Shown: positions 1 through 10,270, counted from the stretch's first letter. The stretch is DNA of 33,215 nt from Thiomargarita sp. (GCA_020721045.1 DYNN01000023.1:1-33215), one strand, 5' to 3'. The notes: generated from the sequence alone by a model not told the origin. Program-made: numbers and translations.

Positions 1-112
1 CGTTTTCAATTTACTTATTTATTATTACATACATTTAAATATATGTAAAGCAATCTAGTTAAACTCTTGTATTAATTTGTCGCATTGTTTATTGCATTGT
101 ATACTATGGATC

Positions 113-778
113 ATGAACAATACATTAAGCTTATTAAAACAACATCACAATGGTGGTACTGAGTTTGTTGAATTAATGAAAAATTCGGCAAGCGATCGGT
201 TTAATCCTGATTTTTGGCAATCATGGGCAACTTGGATTGCACCTGTATTAAGTGATGTGCCAAAAATTGCAGATTTTGGGTGTGGACCCGGTATGTTATT
301 ACAGATGTTACGTCAACGTTATCCACATTCCCATCTAATTGGTGTAGAGTACGCGCCTTATATGCTGGAAGTCTTAACGCCTGAATTATACGATGTAATA
401 GCACACGATTTACACGAAACACAGATGCCTATTGTCGCAAATAGTTTAGATGCTATCACTTTGATTTATTGTCTACATGAATTAAATCAACCAATTACCG
501 CATTAAAAACTGTTTATGACACCTTAAAATTCGGTGGACGTTGTTTTATTATGGATTGGGTTCGTGTGCCGCTGCCTGTTTATTTAACATCACAAGTTAC
601 GCAAGACGTTTTTTCAGCAGATAATAAGACGCTTAGAGACATCTTTACACATTTTATTGAACATAATCGCTATCTTGCCAATGATGTGAGTTGGTTGCTA
701 GAAGAAATTGGTTTTACTATTTTAGAACAAACACAGACTAAATCTGAACAATTTGTTCATTGGATTGTTGAAAAGTAA
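113..778 (+). CDS. Class I SAM-dependent methyltransferase
   Basis: Likely transfers a methyl group from S-adenosylmethionine to an unidentified small substrate in the cytoplasm. The Rossmann-fold motif I is clear (DFGCGPG, near residue 55), followed by an acidic residue at the end of strand 2 (GVEYAPYM). A later ITLIYCLHELNQP segment matches the motif IV region of methyltransferase domain families. There is no membrane segment or signal peptide. The frame stays open back to a TTG at 77, but the 12 extra residues look unlike a family N-terminus, so I chose the ATG at 113. No strong Shine-Dalgarno is visible there. It ends 43 nt before uppP on the same strand and may be co-transcribed with it. 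The substrate cannot be inferred. Confidence 0.8.
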   Translation: MNNTLSLLKQHHNGGTEFVELMKNSASDRFNPDFWQSWATWIAPVLSDVPKIADFGCGPGMLLQMLRQRYPHSHLIGVEYAPYMLEVLTPELYDVIAHDLHETQMPIVANSLDAITLIYCLHELNQPITALKTVYDTLKFGGRCFIMDWVRVPLPVYLTSQVTQDVFSADNKTLRDIFTHFIEHNRYLANDVSWLLEEIGFTILEQTQTKSEQFVHWIVEK

Positions 779-821
779 CCATTTTTCAATATTATTTTTT
801 TATTTAACGGTAGATTATCTT

Positions 822-1622
822 TTGGAAACTTCTCATATTATTATTTTGGCACTTGTGCAAGGAATTACTGAATTTTTACCTATTTCCAGTTCTGCACATT
901 TGATTCTGCTCCCTCAAATCGCCGGTTGGACAGACCAAGGATTGGCTTTTGATATTGCTTTACATGTGGGCACACTCAGTGCTGTACTGATGTACTTTCG
1001 TCACGAATTACGTCCACTTTTTCATAGTTGGACAACCTCTATCGCAACCCGTCAATTAACTGCTGAAAGCCGTTTGGTTTGGGGAGTAGCAATCGCAACG
1101 ATTCCCGTTGGTATAGCTGGTTTGACGGTTACCCATTTTGGATGGGAAGATTCACTACGAAGCCCGTTGCTCATTGCTTGCACAACGATAGGATATGGTT
1201 TGTTATTAGGTTGGGCTGATATACGAGGTAGCAAACAACGTGATGAATATACACTGACTTGGCGTGACATTACTATCATTGGTTTAGCGCAAGCTTTGGC
1301 GTTAGTACCGGGCACATCTCGTTCGGGAATTACCATGACAGCGGCATTATTCTTGGGTTTACATTCAAAAGGCGCTGTTAGATTTTCCTTTTTATTATCA
1401 ATTCCAGTGATTATTCTTGCAGGCATTGATGAAACAACTCATTTAGTTATGCAAGACACAGTTATTCTGTGGATACCACTACTATTAGCTGTTATTTTTT
1501 CAGCATTAAGTGCTTATTTATGTATTTATGCATTCTTAGGAATACTCAATAAAATGGGTATGATGCCGTTTGTCGTTTATCGCATTGGATTAGGTATTGC
1601 GTTACTTTTTTGGGGATTATAA
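822..1622 (+). CDS. uppP: Undecaprenyl-diphosphatase UppP (BacA)
   Basis: Inner-membrane enzyme that dephosphorylates undecaprenyl diphosphate to regenerate the lipid carrier for peptidoglycan and polysaccharide synthesis; it also underlies bacitracin resistance. Both family signatures are present: the N-terminal ITEFLPISSSAHL motif and the PGTSRSGITM motif in the second half. Several hydrophobic spans surround them. The frame is open from 753, but the first 23 residues are not family-like. A TTG at 822 gives a product of 266 aa, the usual family length, beginning directly before the first helix. Its 3' end lies 7 nt before the VanZ-like gene, suggesting one transcript. Confidence 0.93.
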   Translation: METSHIIILALVQGITEFLPISSSAHLILLPQIAGWTDQGLAFDIALHVGTLSAVLMYFRHELRPLFHSWTTSIATRQLTAESRLVWGVAIATIPVGIAGLTVTHFGWEDSLRSPLLIACTTIGYGLLLGWADIRGSKQRDEYTLTWRDITIIGLAQALALVPGTSRSGITMTAALFLGLHSKGAVRFSFLLSIPVIILAGIDETTHLVMQDTVILWIPLLLAVIFSALSAYLCIYAFLGILNKMGMMPFVVYRIGLGIALLFWGL

Positions 1623-1629
1623 TTTACAT

Positions 1630-2034
1630 ATGGCTTGTACAGCTCGACTGCGTTGGATCAATAAATGGTTATTAATTGGATGGTTGCTTGTCTTTGCTGT
1701 CGTTATTTTATCGTTAATCCCACCTGTTTCTGCTGATATAATACCTTTATTTTTATTAACCTATAAAGATAAAATCGCGCATTTTATCGCTTATTTTGTA
1801 TTAATGGGATGGTTTGTACAAATTTATCATGATCATAGTCAACGAATTTATTTCGCTTTTGGCTTTTTATTACTAGGAATTACCATAGAGATTTTACAGG
1901 GTTTAGGTGGTATAAGAGAAAGTGATTGGCGCGATGTTGTGGCAAATAGTAGTGGTATTATATTCGCCTATTTATTAAGTAAAACAAGTTTTGCCAATAT
2001 GTTGATTTGGATTGAAAAAAAATTAATTCGCTGA
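1630..2034 (+). CDS. VanZ-like family membrane protein
   Basis: Small integral membrane protein of about 134 aa. Family landmarks are visible: a first hydrophobic helix (WLLIGWLLVFAVVILSLIPP), then DKIAHFIAYFVLMGW, then EILQGL...RESDWRDVVANSSG. The last is the conserved E..Q...R..D..D...N..G pattern of the VanZ-like superfamily. Its exact function outside the teicoplanin-resistance VanZ proteins is unknown, and resistance should not be assumed. The ATG at 1630 is preferred over an in-frame upstream start at 1597, which would overlap uppP. The roughly 300 nt between this gene and the YfiR-like gene show no recognisable feature. Confidence 0.8.
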   Translation: MACTARLRWINKWLLIGWLLVFAVVILSLIPPVSADIIPLFLLTYKDKIAHFIAYFVLMGWFVQIYHDHSQRIYFAFGFLLLGITIEILQGLGGIRESDWRDVVANSSGIIFAYLLSKTSFANMLIWIEKKLIR

Positions 2035-2333
2035 ACTATAGAACTCTATCACTTTATAAATGATTGCTAGTCCATAAAAATTATTGTGATTATTAATAAA
2101 CCAAGCTAGATATATCTTTTTCACTTTGATACTATAAGTCAATTATCGGATTATTAGAGGTTTTGGAATAGATTAGTTTGAGTATCATTTAGAAAAATAT
2201 GGTCAGTTTGCAATTATTTTTACTTAAATTTATCAAATGACAACAAAATTTTATGGTATGGATTTAATATATATAATTGTATATGATGACAAAAAGTGTT
2301 AAAAAATCGTTAGTCATTCTTCAATGTAATGTG

Positions 2334-2885
2334 ATGAAAATAATGCCCGTTAATTCATTCAATTTAGTTTTTTTAACAATTCTTGGGATTGTTATATTTT
2401 CACACAGTTATGCAGCACCTGCTGCGGGCGAATATCAAATTAAATCGGTCTTCGTATACAATTTTGTGAATTTTGTGACTTGGCCTGAAACTACTTTTAG
2501 TAGTAGTGATAGTGATTTTAATATTTGTCTATTAGGCGATGATCCTTTTGGTATGCTGCTTGACGTGACAACTGAAGGGCAAAGAGCGGGTGATCGTCCT
2601 ATTGTTGTACAACGCATAAGAAAAATTTCCGATATTCGTCCTTGTCAAATATTATTCGTGAGCGACTCAGAAAAGGAACGTTTAGCAGATATATTTGCAT
2701 TTACCGAACGTTATACCATCCTAACTGTCAGTGATATAGAAAATTTTATTGAACAAGGTGGTATGGTTGAGTTTTTTAATAGTAATAATAAAGTACGTTT
2801 GGGTATCAACCCTAAACTAGCGCGTAAAGCCGACTTACACATTGATGCTAATTTAATCCAATTGTCCACTGTGATTGAACCTTAA
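2334..2885 (+). CDS. YfiR-like periplasmic protein (DUF4154)
   Basis: Secreted YfiR/DUF4154 family protein. In Pseudomonas, YfiR binds the periplasmic CHASE8 domain of the diguanylate cyclase YfiN and represses it. The mature part begins AAPAAGEYQIKSVFVYNFVNFVTWP, which matches the family's opening (YxVKAAFLYNFAKFVEWP type). Two family cysteines are seen, in FNICLLGDDPFG and IRPCQILFVS, and the C-terminal VEFF...KVRLGINPKLARKA segment is typical. A signal peptide (hydrophobic FNLVFLTILGIVIF then SHSYA) is clear. The frame is open from 2277 (TTG) with ATGs at 2283 and 2286; I chose the ATG at 2334 because it gives a compact signal peptide and a 183-aa product. The neighbouring CHASE8 kinase is the obvious partner. 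Confidence 0.8.
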   Translation: MKIMPVNSFNLVFLTILGIVIFSHSYAAPAAGEYQIKSVFVYNFVNFVTWPETTFSSSDSDFNICLLGDDPFGMLLDVTTEGQRAGDRPIVVQRIRKISDIRPCQILFVSDSEKERLADIFAFTERYTILTVSDIENFIEQGGMVEFFNSNNKVRLGINPKLARKADLHIDANLIQLSTVIEP

Positions 2886-2902
2886 ATAATTTTACTTCAA
2901 CA

Positions 2903-2911
2903 TGTTATAAT
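2903..2911 (+). promoter_or_regulatory. Extended -10 promoter candidate for the hybrid kinase gene
   Basis: The sequence TGTTATAAT reads as an extended -10 (TGn plus a perfect TATAAT), 64 nt before the kinase ATG. No good -35 lies at the proper distance, which is usual for extended -10 promoters. It would let the kinase be transcribed separately from the YfiR-like gene. This is seen by eye only, in AT-rich sequence. Confidence 0.4.
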
Positions 2912-2975
2912 ATCTCTATCCAAATAAATTATTATCGTGTAGCCCTTCATCAGCCCACATCGAATCGGATTTATT

Positions 2976-5900
2976 ATGAAAGCTTTTGCCGATCTTTCCA
3001 TCAAGCGTAAGCTGATTTTTATCACTATGCTGATTAACTTAATTACTTTGTTAGCAGCATCCGCTTTTTTCGCTTTAAACGAAGTCAATAACTTACATAC
3101 TGCAATGGTGAGAGATCATCAAGTATTAGCAGTCGTTATTGGAAAAAATATTGCTGCTTCACTACTATTTTATGATTCTGCCAATGCTGAAAAAACGCTG
3201 ACAACGCTAAATGTCGAACCTCATGTGATGATGGCTGTCGTTTACGATGAATTAGGCAGCGTTTTTGCGAGTTATACACGCCCCGACAGTGCTGATATTA
3301 AGCCACCAGAAGTACGAGATACTAGCTATGAGTTTACCAGCACTAATTTAGAATTATACGAAGAAATTATCTTTAAAAACAAAAAGATTGGTACAGTTTA
3401 TATTCAATCAGATTTAGGTAGAATCAATCAACTTATTAGAGAATATGTTGGTATTATTATTATAATTTTAGTTATTGCATCTCTGTTAGCACTTATCTTA
3501 TCGACAAAATTACAAACGATTATCTCAAACCCTATTTTACACTTAGTTGAAACCACCAATGCAGTGACTAAAAAGGGAGATTACAGTATTAGGGCAAAAA
3601 AATATGGTTTAGATGAATTGGGTATGCTCGTGGAAGGCTTTAACGAAATGCTTTCAAGGATTCAAGAACGAGATGAGAAATTAGCCCAACAACGAGAAAA
3701 TTTAGAAGAAGAAGTCAAATTACGCACGGCAGAACTCTATCAAACCAATCAAAATTTAAAAGAAACTATTGAAGATTTACAAGAAGCAAAAGAAGCCGCA
3801 GAAGTTGCCAGTTTAGCAAAAAGCGAATTCTTAGCTAATATGAGCCATGAGATTCGCACACCAATGAATGCTATTATCGGTATGACGGGTCTATTGTTAG
3901 ACACAGAATTAAATGCAGAACAAAGAGATTTTGTAGAAACAGTACGGCACAGCGGTGATTCACTCTTAGCCTTAATCAATGATATATTGGATTTTTCTAA
4001 AATTGATGCGGGCAAAATGGAATTAGAAAACCATCCCTTCAATATTAGAGAATGCATAGAAGCTTCATTAGATTTAATTGCCTCACGCGCAGCTGAAAAA
4101 GAATTAGAATTAGCCGCTTACTTTGATAAACAAGTGCCTTATTATTTATCTGGTGATGTGACGCGCTTGCGCCAAATTTTAGTGAATTTACTGAGTAATG
4201 CGGTTAAATTTACTGAAACAGGCGAAATTATCGTTTTAGTTTCCACCAGATTGCTTGATAATCATAAGGTAGAAATCTATTTTGCAGTAAAAGATACTGG
4301 AATTGGTATACCGACTGATAGAATGGACCGTTTATTTCAATCATTCAGTCAAGTGGATACCTCAATGACCCGCAAATATGGTGGATCAGGTTTAGGGCTT
4401 GCCATCAGTCGACATCTTTGTGAACTCATGGATGGACGTATGTGGGTTGAAAGTGAAATTAATAAAGGTTCAACTTTCCATTTCACCACAATTGTTGATG
4501 CGGTTGATACTTCTTATGATGAACAGTTTGAAGTTTCACAAACTAATTTAGCGAAAAAGCGTGTCTTGATCATTGATGATAATCATACTAACCGTCGCAT
4601 CTTAAGTTTACAGATTCGTGCATGGGGTATGGAAACCGAAGAAGCCGCTTCTGGTGAAGAAGCACTGTATAAAATATCACATCAACCACCGTTTAATTTA
4701 GCGATTTTAGATATGCAAATGCCCGTCATGGACGGCGTATCTTTGGCTAAAGAAATTCGTCGGACATTTAATAACGATCAAATTCCTTTGATAATGTTGA
4801 CATCTTTGGGCAGACAGCAAATCGAGTTGAATATTAATATTTTTGCTGCTTATTTGACCAAACCAGTAAAATCATCACAACTATTTAATTGCTTAGTAGA
4901 AATATTTACTGAACGTCACAATGTAACCCTATCTAAAAAAACCACTATCAAAAAAGTGGATGTCAGCGCAGATTTAGCCCATCAACATCCTTTACGTATT
5001 TTATTAGCAGAAGACAATGTTACCAATCAAAAAGTAGCCACATTAATCCTCAAACGCATGGGCTATACGATTGATATTGCTTCCAATGGTGCAGAAGCGG
5101 TACAAGCGGTGATGCGGCAAACCTACGATGTCGTCTTGATGGATGTGCAAATGCCAGAAATGGATGGTTTTGAAGCAACTAAGCGTATTATTGAACATTG
5201 GCCAAACCGAGAACAACGTCCCTATATCATTGCAATGACTGCGCATGCTTTAAAAGGCTATCGTGAAAAATGTCTTGAAGCGGGTATGGAAGATTATGTG
5301 ACTAAACCAGTGCGTCCTGAAGAATTAGCCACGGCATTAATGCGTGCGCCACACTACCAACGTATTGTTACAAATACAGAAAATTGTCAGCAAACACAAT
5401 CAGACTCATTGCCAAAAGCGTCGCATATGAAGCCACAGATTAACGCGACCACAACCGCTAAAAAAGATGAATCACTTTCTATAGAATCACTACAAAAACA
5501 GATTCAACAAGCTTTAGCTGCCTTGATTGGCGTTGATGATATTGATATTTATCGAGAATTGATTGAAACTTATTTAGATTGTAGTGGTAAATTAATTGAT
5601 AATTTACAAATGGCTATTGAGAATAATGATGCCAATTTACTAGAACAAGCAGCGCACAGCTTAAAATCGAGTAGTGCCAGTTTGGGGGCTGTACGATTAG
5701 CTGAACTATGTAAACAGCTAGAAATACAAGGACGTGCCCAAGATATGCAAGATGCTGCATCTAAGGTCACTTATGCTATTACCGAATTTAATCAAATTAA
5801 ACAAGCACTTAATAATATCCTCAATGCCTCGCCCCAAGAAGTTTCAGATACAGCTTCAAATAATCAAATAATGCCGCAGAGTCAACCTATCGTTGATGCA

Positions 5901-8255
5901 ATACTTATCGAAGTATCTGATGTAATAGAATTGGAACAACAAATACGTGAAGCCTTAATCGCTTTAATAGGTGCTGATGATGCAGACATTTGTCAGGAAT
6001 TGATTGAAACTTATTTGCAAGGTAGCGTTGCCCTAACCAACAACTTGCGAGCAGCAGTTACGGAACATTCACCGGATAAATTAGAACAAAGTGCGCACAG
6101 TTTAAAATCCAGTAGCGCGAGTTTAGGGGCAAAAAAATTAGCTGAATTGTGCAAACAGTTGGAAACGCAAGGGCGTGCTAAAGATATGACTGCAGTAGAT
6201 GAAAGGGTATCATGCACGCTGGCTGAATTTGCTCAAGTACGGTCAGCACTGGAAAAAATTATCGGCAAAACATCGACAGTGCCAGTTGTTGAAGTGAGTG
6301 ATGCGCAATTACAAACTGATATTGAAAACACTTTATACGCCCTAATTGGTAAGGACGAACCAGAAATTATTTGCGATCTGATAACAGCTTATATAGATGA
6401 GGGTGAGCAATTGATGATAACTTTGCGACAAGCCCTTGCTGAACAAAATAATAGTTCTATGGTATCGGTAGCACATAGCTTAAAATCAAGCGCCAGTAAT
6501 TTAGGTGTAAAAGAGTTAGCCGATTTATTTCAAATATTAGAAAGTCACGATGAAGCAAATGACTTTAAACAAATAAAATCAACATGGGCACAAATCGAAA
6601 TTCAGTATCAACAATTAGTGACAGTATTAACTCAGATTAGAAAGAAATACGACACAAATAATATCGACGCTCCGCCTAATAATATTCAAAATCACAATAC
6701 GATTGTCACATCTATTGATAGTACTGACATTGTTCAAATGGCAAAAATAATTGAAACGACTTTAATCGAACTTGTGGGCGGCGAAGAAACTGAAATTATT
6801 CAAGAATTATTAAATACTTACTATCAAGATGCTGAAAAATTAGCCATTAATTTACGTGAAGCAATTACACAACAAAATGGACAATTGCTTTCAGAAACTG
6901 CACATACACTGAAATCAAGTAGCGGTAATTTGGGCGTAAATCAATTATCTGCTGTTTGTGCAACGTTGGAACAAGTCGGTAAAGATAACAATTTCAATGA
7001 TCATAACTCTATACTATCCACATTTGAACAAGAATATACTAATACTCGCTTAGCGATTGAGCACTTATTGGGTATCACTCACACAACAGAATCAGAGACA
7101 ATACAAGCGATTACCGAAACAACGACACTTCCCGATAAAAGAGAAATTAATTCTGGTACTTTAGTAATGCCATTACAAGAACCGAGTAAAGTTAAATTGC
7201 TTGTGGTTGACGATCAACCTTACGATACCTTACTAGTGAGTACTTACCTACGCGAAGAAGGTTATCAAGTTGTCACTGCCAATTCGGGTGAAGAAGCCCT
7301 AAAATTAGTCATGCAAGAATCACCTGACATCGTTCTATCAGATGTCATGATGCCGGGTATGGATGGATTTGAAGTCTGTCAACGAATTAAAGAACATGAA
7401 AGAAGTGTGCTCACGCCAGTCGTATTAATTACCGCTTTAGACGGACAACGTGATCGAATTAGAGGAATTCAAGCCGGTGCAGATGAATTTTTATCCAAAC
7501 CCATTAATCGTGAAGAACTTATGGCGCGCGTACGTTCTTTACTACGTTATCAACAAGCGCGTGGCTTATTAGAAAATGCCCAAAAAGAACATCTCAAAGG
7601 CATGTTTAAACGCTACGTTTCACCTAAACTTGTCGATGAAATTTTAATTCACCCAGACCAATTGGATTTTGCCTTAGTCGATCAGCAAAATCGTCAAGAA
7701 TCAGTGATTTTATTTGCCGATTTACGTGGATTTACCGCCATGTCTGAAATGTTAAAACCGCGTGATGTAGTGGCTTTATTAAATGAATTTTTCACCATGC
7801 TAACAGAAGTCGCCTACCGTTTTGACGGCACTATTTTCAATATGGCAGGAGATTGTTTATTAATTGGTTATAGCGTGCCTTTTTATCAAGCGGATGCGTC
7901 ACAACGAGCGATTGACGCCGCTATCAACATGCAACAAGAATTTATTCAACTGGATCAAACTTGGCAAAAAACTTATGGCGTTGATGTGGGTTTAGGTATC
8001 GGTATTAATAAAGGAGAAACCATTGTCGGTAATGTGGGTTCACCTAACTATATGAATTATACAGTGATTGGAGATACAGTGAATGTCGCTTCACGTCTAG
8101 TTAATATTGCAGGACGCGGCGAAATTATTCTTTCACAATCAGTACTTGATAATCTTAATAAAGACGCCGAATTAATTCAAAAGGTAGAATCTTTAAAACC
8201 TGTGCTCTTAAAAGGTAAAGCGCAACCTCAACAGATTTATCGTATTACCTGCTGA
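2976..8255 (+). CDS. CHASE8 hybrid histidine kinase with three REC, four Hpt and a class III cyclase domain
   Basis: Membrane receptor of 1759 aa that likely turns a periplasmic signal into a phosphorelay and a cyclic nucleotide. In order: TM1 (~12-32); CHASE8-like periplasmic domain (~33-150); TM2 (~155-178); HAMP (~180-245); coiled coil; HisKA with phospho-acceptor H291 ([10 protein letters not shown]); HATPase_c (N408, D440, GGSGLGL); REC1 (D579); REC2 (D723); four Hpt domains with HxLKSS motifs at H894, H1041, H1167 and H1310; REC3 (D1456); and a class III nucleotide cyclase (~1570-1759). The cyclase has metal-site aspartates D1582 and D1626, spaced 44 residues as usual, plus D1700 in the purine-specificity position and N1703/R1707 of the catalytic NvasR motif. 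The usual purine-binding Lys, four residues before D1626, is Asn. Hpt1 and Hpt2 are similar even at DNA level. The YfiR-like gene upstream suggests the input. Confidence 0.93.
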   Translation: MKAFADLSIKRKLIFITMLINLITLLAASAFFALNEVNNLHTAMVRDHQVLAVVIGKNIAASLLFYDSANAEKTLTTLNVEPHVMMAVVYDELGSVFASYTRPDSADIKPPEVRDTSYEFTSTNLELYEEIIFKNKKIGTVYIQSDLGRINQLIREYVGIIIIILVIASLLALILSTKLQTIISNPILHLVETTNAVTKKGDYSIRAKKYGLDELGMLVEGFNEMLSRIQERDEKLAQQRENLEEEVKLRTAELYQTNQNLKETIEDLQEAKEAAEVASLAKSEFLANMSHEIRTPMNAIIGMTGLLLDTELNAEQRDFVETVRHSGDSLLALINDILDFSKIDAGKMELENHPFNIRECIEASLDLIASRAAEKELELAAYFDKQVPYYLSGDVTRLRQILVNLLSNAVKFTETGEIIVLVSTRLLDNHKVEIYFAVKDTGIGIPTDRMDRLFQSFSQVDTSMTRKYGGSGLGLAISRHLCELMDGRMWVESEINKGSTFHFTTIVDAVDTSYDEQFEVSQTNLAKKRVLIIDDNHTNRRILSLQIRAWGMETEEAASGEEALYKISHQPPFNLAILDMQMPVMDGVSLAKEIRRTFNNDQIPLIMLTSLGRQQIELNINIFAAYLTKPVKSSQLFNCLVEIFTERHNVTLSKKTTIKKVDVSADLAHQHPLRILLAEDNVTNQKVATLILKRMGYTIDIASNGAEAVQAVMRQTYDVVLMDVQMPEMDGFEATKRIIEHWPNREQRPYIIAMTAHALKGYREKCLEAGMEDYVTKPVRPEELATALMRAPHYQRIVTNTENCQQTQSDSLPKASHMKPQINATTTAKKDESLSIESLQKQIQQALAALIGVDDIDIYRELIETYLDCSGKLIDNLQMAIENNDANLLEQAAHSLKSSSASLGAVRLAELCKQLEIQGRAQDMQDAASKVTYAITEFNQIKQALNNILNASPQEVSDTASNNQIMPQSQPIVDAILIEVSDVIELEQQIREALIALIGADDADICQELIETYLQGSVALTNNLRAAVTEHSPDKLEQSAHSLKSSSASLGAKKLAELCKQLETQGRAKDMTAVDERVSCTLAEFAQVRSALEKIIGKTSTVPVVEVSDAQLQTDIENTLYALIGKDEPEIICDLITAYIDEGEQLMITLRQALAEQNNSSMVSVAHSLKSSASNLGVKELADLFQILESHDEANDFKQIKSTWAQIEIQYQQLVTVLTQIRKKYDTNNIDAPPNNIQNHNTIVTSIDSTDIVQMAKIIETTLIELVGGEETEIIQELLNTYYQDAEKLAINLREAITQQNGQLLSETAHTLKSSSGNLGVNQLSAVCATLEQVGKDNNFNDHNSILSTFEQEYTNTRLAIEHLLGITHTTESETIQAITETTTLPDKREINSGTLVMPLQEPSKVKLLVVDDQPYDTLLVSTYLREEGYQVVTANSGEEALKLVMQESPDIVLSDVMMPGMDGFEVCQRIKEHERSVLTPVVLITALDGQRDRIRGIQAGADEFLSKPINREELMARVRSLLRYQQARGLLENAQKEHLKGMFKRYVSPKLVDEILIHPDQLDFALVDQQNRQESVILFADLRGFTAMSEMLKPRDVVALLNEFFTMLTEVAYRFDGTIFNMAGDCLLIGYSVPFYQADASQRAIDAAINMQQEFIQLDQTWQKTYGVDVGLGIGINKGETIVGNVGSPNYMNYTVIGDTVNVASRLVNIAGRGEIILSQSVLDNLNKDAELIQKVESLKPVLLKGKAQPQQIYRITC

Positions 8256-8269
8256 TTTTTCTAAATTAA

Positions 8270-8938
8270 ATGAAACTACTTGCATTAGACACCTCAACAG
8301 AAGCCTGTTCTTGTGCGTTATCAATTGACGGAGAAATTCGTTTTCGTTCAGTCGTTGCGCCCCAAAAACATGCCGAACTTATTTTACCAATGGCAGATGA
8401 ATTACTCGCAGAAGCGGATTTATTACCCATTCAACTCGATGGTATTGCTTTTGGGCGAGGACCTGGCAGTTTTACTGGTTTAAGGATTGCTTGCGGCGTT
8501 GTGCAAGGCATTGCTTTAGGTGCAGACATCCCAGTTGCACCTATTTCTTCATTAGCCACTTTAGCACAAGCGGCTTATTTAGATGAGGGACATCAACGCG
8601 TATTGACAGCGATTGATGCACGGATGCAAGAAATTTATTGGGGCATTTATTTGCTAGATAATCAAGCTATTATGCAATGTCAAGGACAAGAACTCGTGTG
8701 TTCACCCGATGCCATTACGATACCTGAAAACGATAATTGGCAGGGTGTAGGTAGTGGTTGGGGCAGTTATGCCGACAGATTACACGTACAATTGATGCAA
8801 AAAATTAATAGTTATCAAGCAATTCGCTATCCTCAAGCCAATGCTATGATCCCGCTTGCACTCGCAGCTTTTGCCAAAAATCAAGTGGTTGCAGCCGAAC
8901 AAGCTTTACCCATTTATCTGCGTAATAAAGTTGTATAA
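8270..8938 (+). CDS. tsaB: tRNA threonylcarbamoyladenosine biosynthesis protein TsaB
   Basis: Partner of TsaD and TsaE in making the t6A37 modification on ANN-decoding tRNAs; cytoplasmic. The protein starts MKLLALDTSTEACSCAL, the ASKHA-fold phosphate-1 loop. It has the family motif QKHAELILPM and the conserved GRGPGSFTGLRIACG. At 222 aa it is the normal TsaB length, shorter than TsaD and lacking TsaD's metal-binding histidine pair. It starts 14 nt after the kinase gene and ends 9 nt before recX, so the three probably share a transcript. Confidence 0.93.
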   Translation: MKLLALDTSTEACSCALSIDGEIRFRSVVAPQKHAELILPMADELLAEADLLPIQLDGIAFGRGPGSFTGLRIACGVVQGIALGADIPVAPISSLATLAQAAYLDEGHQRVLTAIDARMQEIYWGIYLLDNQAIMQCQGQELVCSPDAITIPENDNWQGVGSGWGSYADRLHVQLMQKINSYQAIRYPQANAMIPLALAAFAKNQVVAAEQALPIYLRNKVV

Positions 8939-8947
8939 TTCAACCAA

Positions 8948-9400
8948 ATGACCAATCAACTCCTTCAAATTCGTGCCAGAGCAATTGATATTTTATCGCG
9001 TCGTGAACATAGCCGTTTGGAATTGCGTCAAAAATTACTGACCAAAGGTTTTCCTTCAGAATTGATTGAAACGATTTTACAACAATTAATCCAAGATAAC
9101 CTATTGAGTGAAGAGCGTTTTATTGACAATTTTATTCATTCGCGCACCAATAAAGGTTACGGACCACTACGTATTCAACAAGAACTGCGGCAACGTGGCA
9201 TCGAAAAAGAAATGATACAGCAAGCCATTGATAATAATGATGAAAAATGGCAACAATCCGCTATTCAAGTGCGACAAAAACGTTTTGGTACATCTTTACC
9301 TAAAACACCGTTGGAACATCAAAAGCAAAGCCGATTTTTACTTTATCGTGGTTTTACTGGTAGCCAAATAAAAACAGCCCTATCGCAACAAGTTGAATAA
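8948..9400 (+). CDS. recX: RecX family regulatory protein
   Basis: Modulator of RecA filament growth. The 150-aa protein is built of helical RecX repeats. The first is ARAIDILSRREHSRLELRQKL with the LLTKGFPSELIETIL continuation. The second holds the hallmark LSEERFIDNFIHSRTNKGYGPLRIQQELRQRGI. The third is the C-terminal QSRFLLYRGFTGSQIKTAL. recX often follows recA; here it follows tsaB and no recA is in the window. Confidence 0.92.
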   Translation: MTNQLLQIRARAIDILSRREHSRLELRQKLLTKGFPSELIETILQQLIQDNLLSEERFIDNFIHSRTNKGYGPLRIQQELRQRGIEKEMIQQAIDNNDEKWQQSAIQVRQKRFGTSLPKTPLEHQKQSRFLLYRGFTGSQIKTALSQQVE

Positions 9401-9424
9401 CACATTTTTAATTAAACTGCCAAA

Positions 9425-9447
9425 AGGTGGGATGACAAAACCCACCT
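9425..9447. terminator. Hairpin between convergent recX and dksA
   Basis: A 7-bp perfect stem (AGGTGGG / CCCACCT) with a 9-nt loop lies between the 3' ends of recX and dksA. On the minus strand it is followed by a TTTT run, fitting a terminator for dksA. The plus-strand tail is not T-rich. The sequence also resembles short GGTGGG...CCCACC dispersed repeats seen in many genomes, so it may double as a repeat copy. Confidence 0.5.
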
Positions 9448-9469
9448 ACGATTAATTTATAAAATGTGC

Positions 9470-9898
9470 TCATGCATGTTGCTTTTCACGAATTTCATCT
9501 AATGTTTTGCAATCAATACACTGGGTGGCTGTCGGTCTTGCTTCTAAACGTCTAATACCAATTTCAGCACCGCACGATTCACAAAAGCCGTAATCTCCAG
9601 CTTTAACTGCCAGCAATGATTCATCAATTTTTTTGATCAATTTGCGTTCGCGATCACGGGTGCGTAATTCTATGGTAAATTCTTCTTCCTGTGAAGCGCG
9701 ATCATTGGGGTCTGGAAAATTAGCCGCCTCATCTTGCATATGATGAACAGTGCGTTCGACATCGTTGACTAATTCATGTCTCCAATGCAACAAGATTTTT
9801 TTGAAATGTTCTAGTTGCTTTGAATTCATATATTCTTCATTTTCATCAGCAATATACGGTGGTACTTTAGCCTCAGGGGCGGTACTCGTTTCTGACAT
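9470..9898 (-). CDS. dksA: RNA polymerase-binding transcription factor DksA
   Basis: Binds the secondary channel of RNA polymerase and, with ppGpp, adjusts transcription of rRNA and amino-acid genes. The 142-aa protein has the coiled-coil tip motif [12 protein letters not shown] with the two key aspartates and alanine, and the [15 protein letters not shown] helix. The C4 zinc finger (CESCGAEIG...CIDC) is complete. The ATG at 9898 is preceded by a GGAG Shine-Dalgarno about 9 nt upstream and by a strong promoter candidate. It is transcribed convergently with recX. Confidence 0.96.
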   Translation of the reverse strand: MSETSTAPEAKVPPYIADENEEYMNSKQLEHFKKILLHWRHELVNDVERTVHHMQDEAANFPDPNDRASQEEEFTIELRTRDRERKLIKKIDESLLAVKAGDYGFCESCGAEIGIRRLEARPTATQCIDCKTLDEIREKQHA

Positions 9899-9938
9899 CA
9901 GAGGGCACTCCCATAAAAAAATCAGTATCTAGATAACA

Positions 9939-9966
9939 ATTCTATTGACATCTATTAACGTGTCAA
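9939..9966 (-). promoter_or_regulatory. dksA: Sigma-70 promoter for dksA, containing an inverted repeat
   Basis: On the minus strand a perfect -35 TTGACA (9966-9961) is followed after 16 nt by TAGAAT (9944-9939), a 5/6 match to the -10. This predicts a leader of about 35 nt. The -35 TTGACA also forms a perfect inverted repeat with TGTCAA 10 nt further on, inside the spacer, so a repressor could bind there. The operator idea is inference. Confidence 0.6.
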
Positions 9967-10270
9967 CAAATGAGTTAACACTTTAATGATGTGAATAAGG
10001 GAGTATCAACCCTTCATCCCCTCGCCTCATGAAAGCTTAGGGTTGCTTGGTTTTAGGTTTACGAAAAACGAATCCGCTGAGTTGGATGTAACCATACCAA
10101 AAAACATCACGAGACGCAACAAAAAATTAAATAAAGCAAATGTAGATGTGATAGCACCTGCATCATTTCCATACGGCGTATGAGGCTGTGCTTATACGCC
10201 CTATGTCGATTGTTGTCAATGAGTAACTTCTAACTTATTTTAATTAAAACAGTTTTCCACAGTCCACTCT
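9967..10270. other. Intergenic region between dksA and pyk
   Basis: About 300 nt without a convincing gene. It contains a small hairpin (AAGGG/CCCTT, 9997-10014), a better one (GGCGTAT 10175-10181 with ATACGCC 10194-10200, 12-nt loop), and an AT palindrome (TTTTAATTAAAA near 10238). The second hairpin has no T-tract after it, so it is not a standard terminator for pyk. I see no tRNA or riboswitch here. Confidence 0.4.

Noticed and set aside
1052-1426. A 124-codon minus-strand frame inside uppP
   Set aside because: It is a shadow of uppP, whose family motifs are unambiguous in the plus frame.
5484-7080. Repeated DNA blocks as a CRISPR array or tandem repeat
   Set aside because: They are codon-level repeats from duplicated Hpt domains in one open reading frame, with unequal spacing and divergence.
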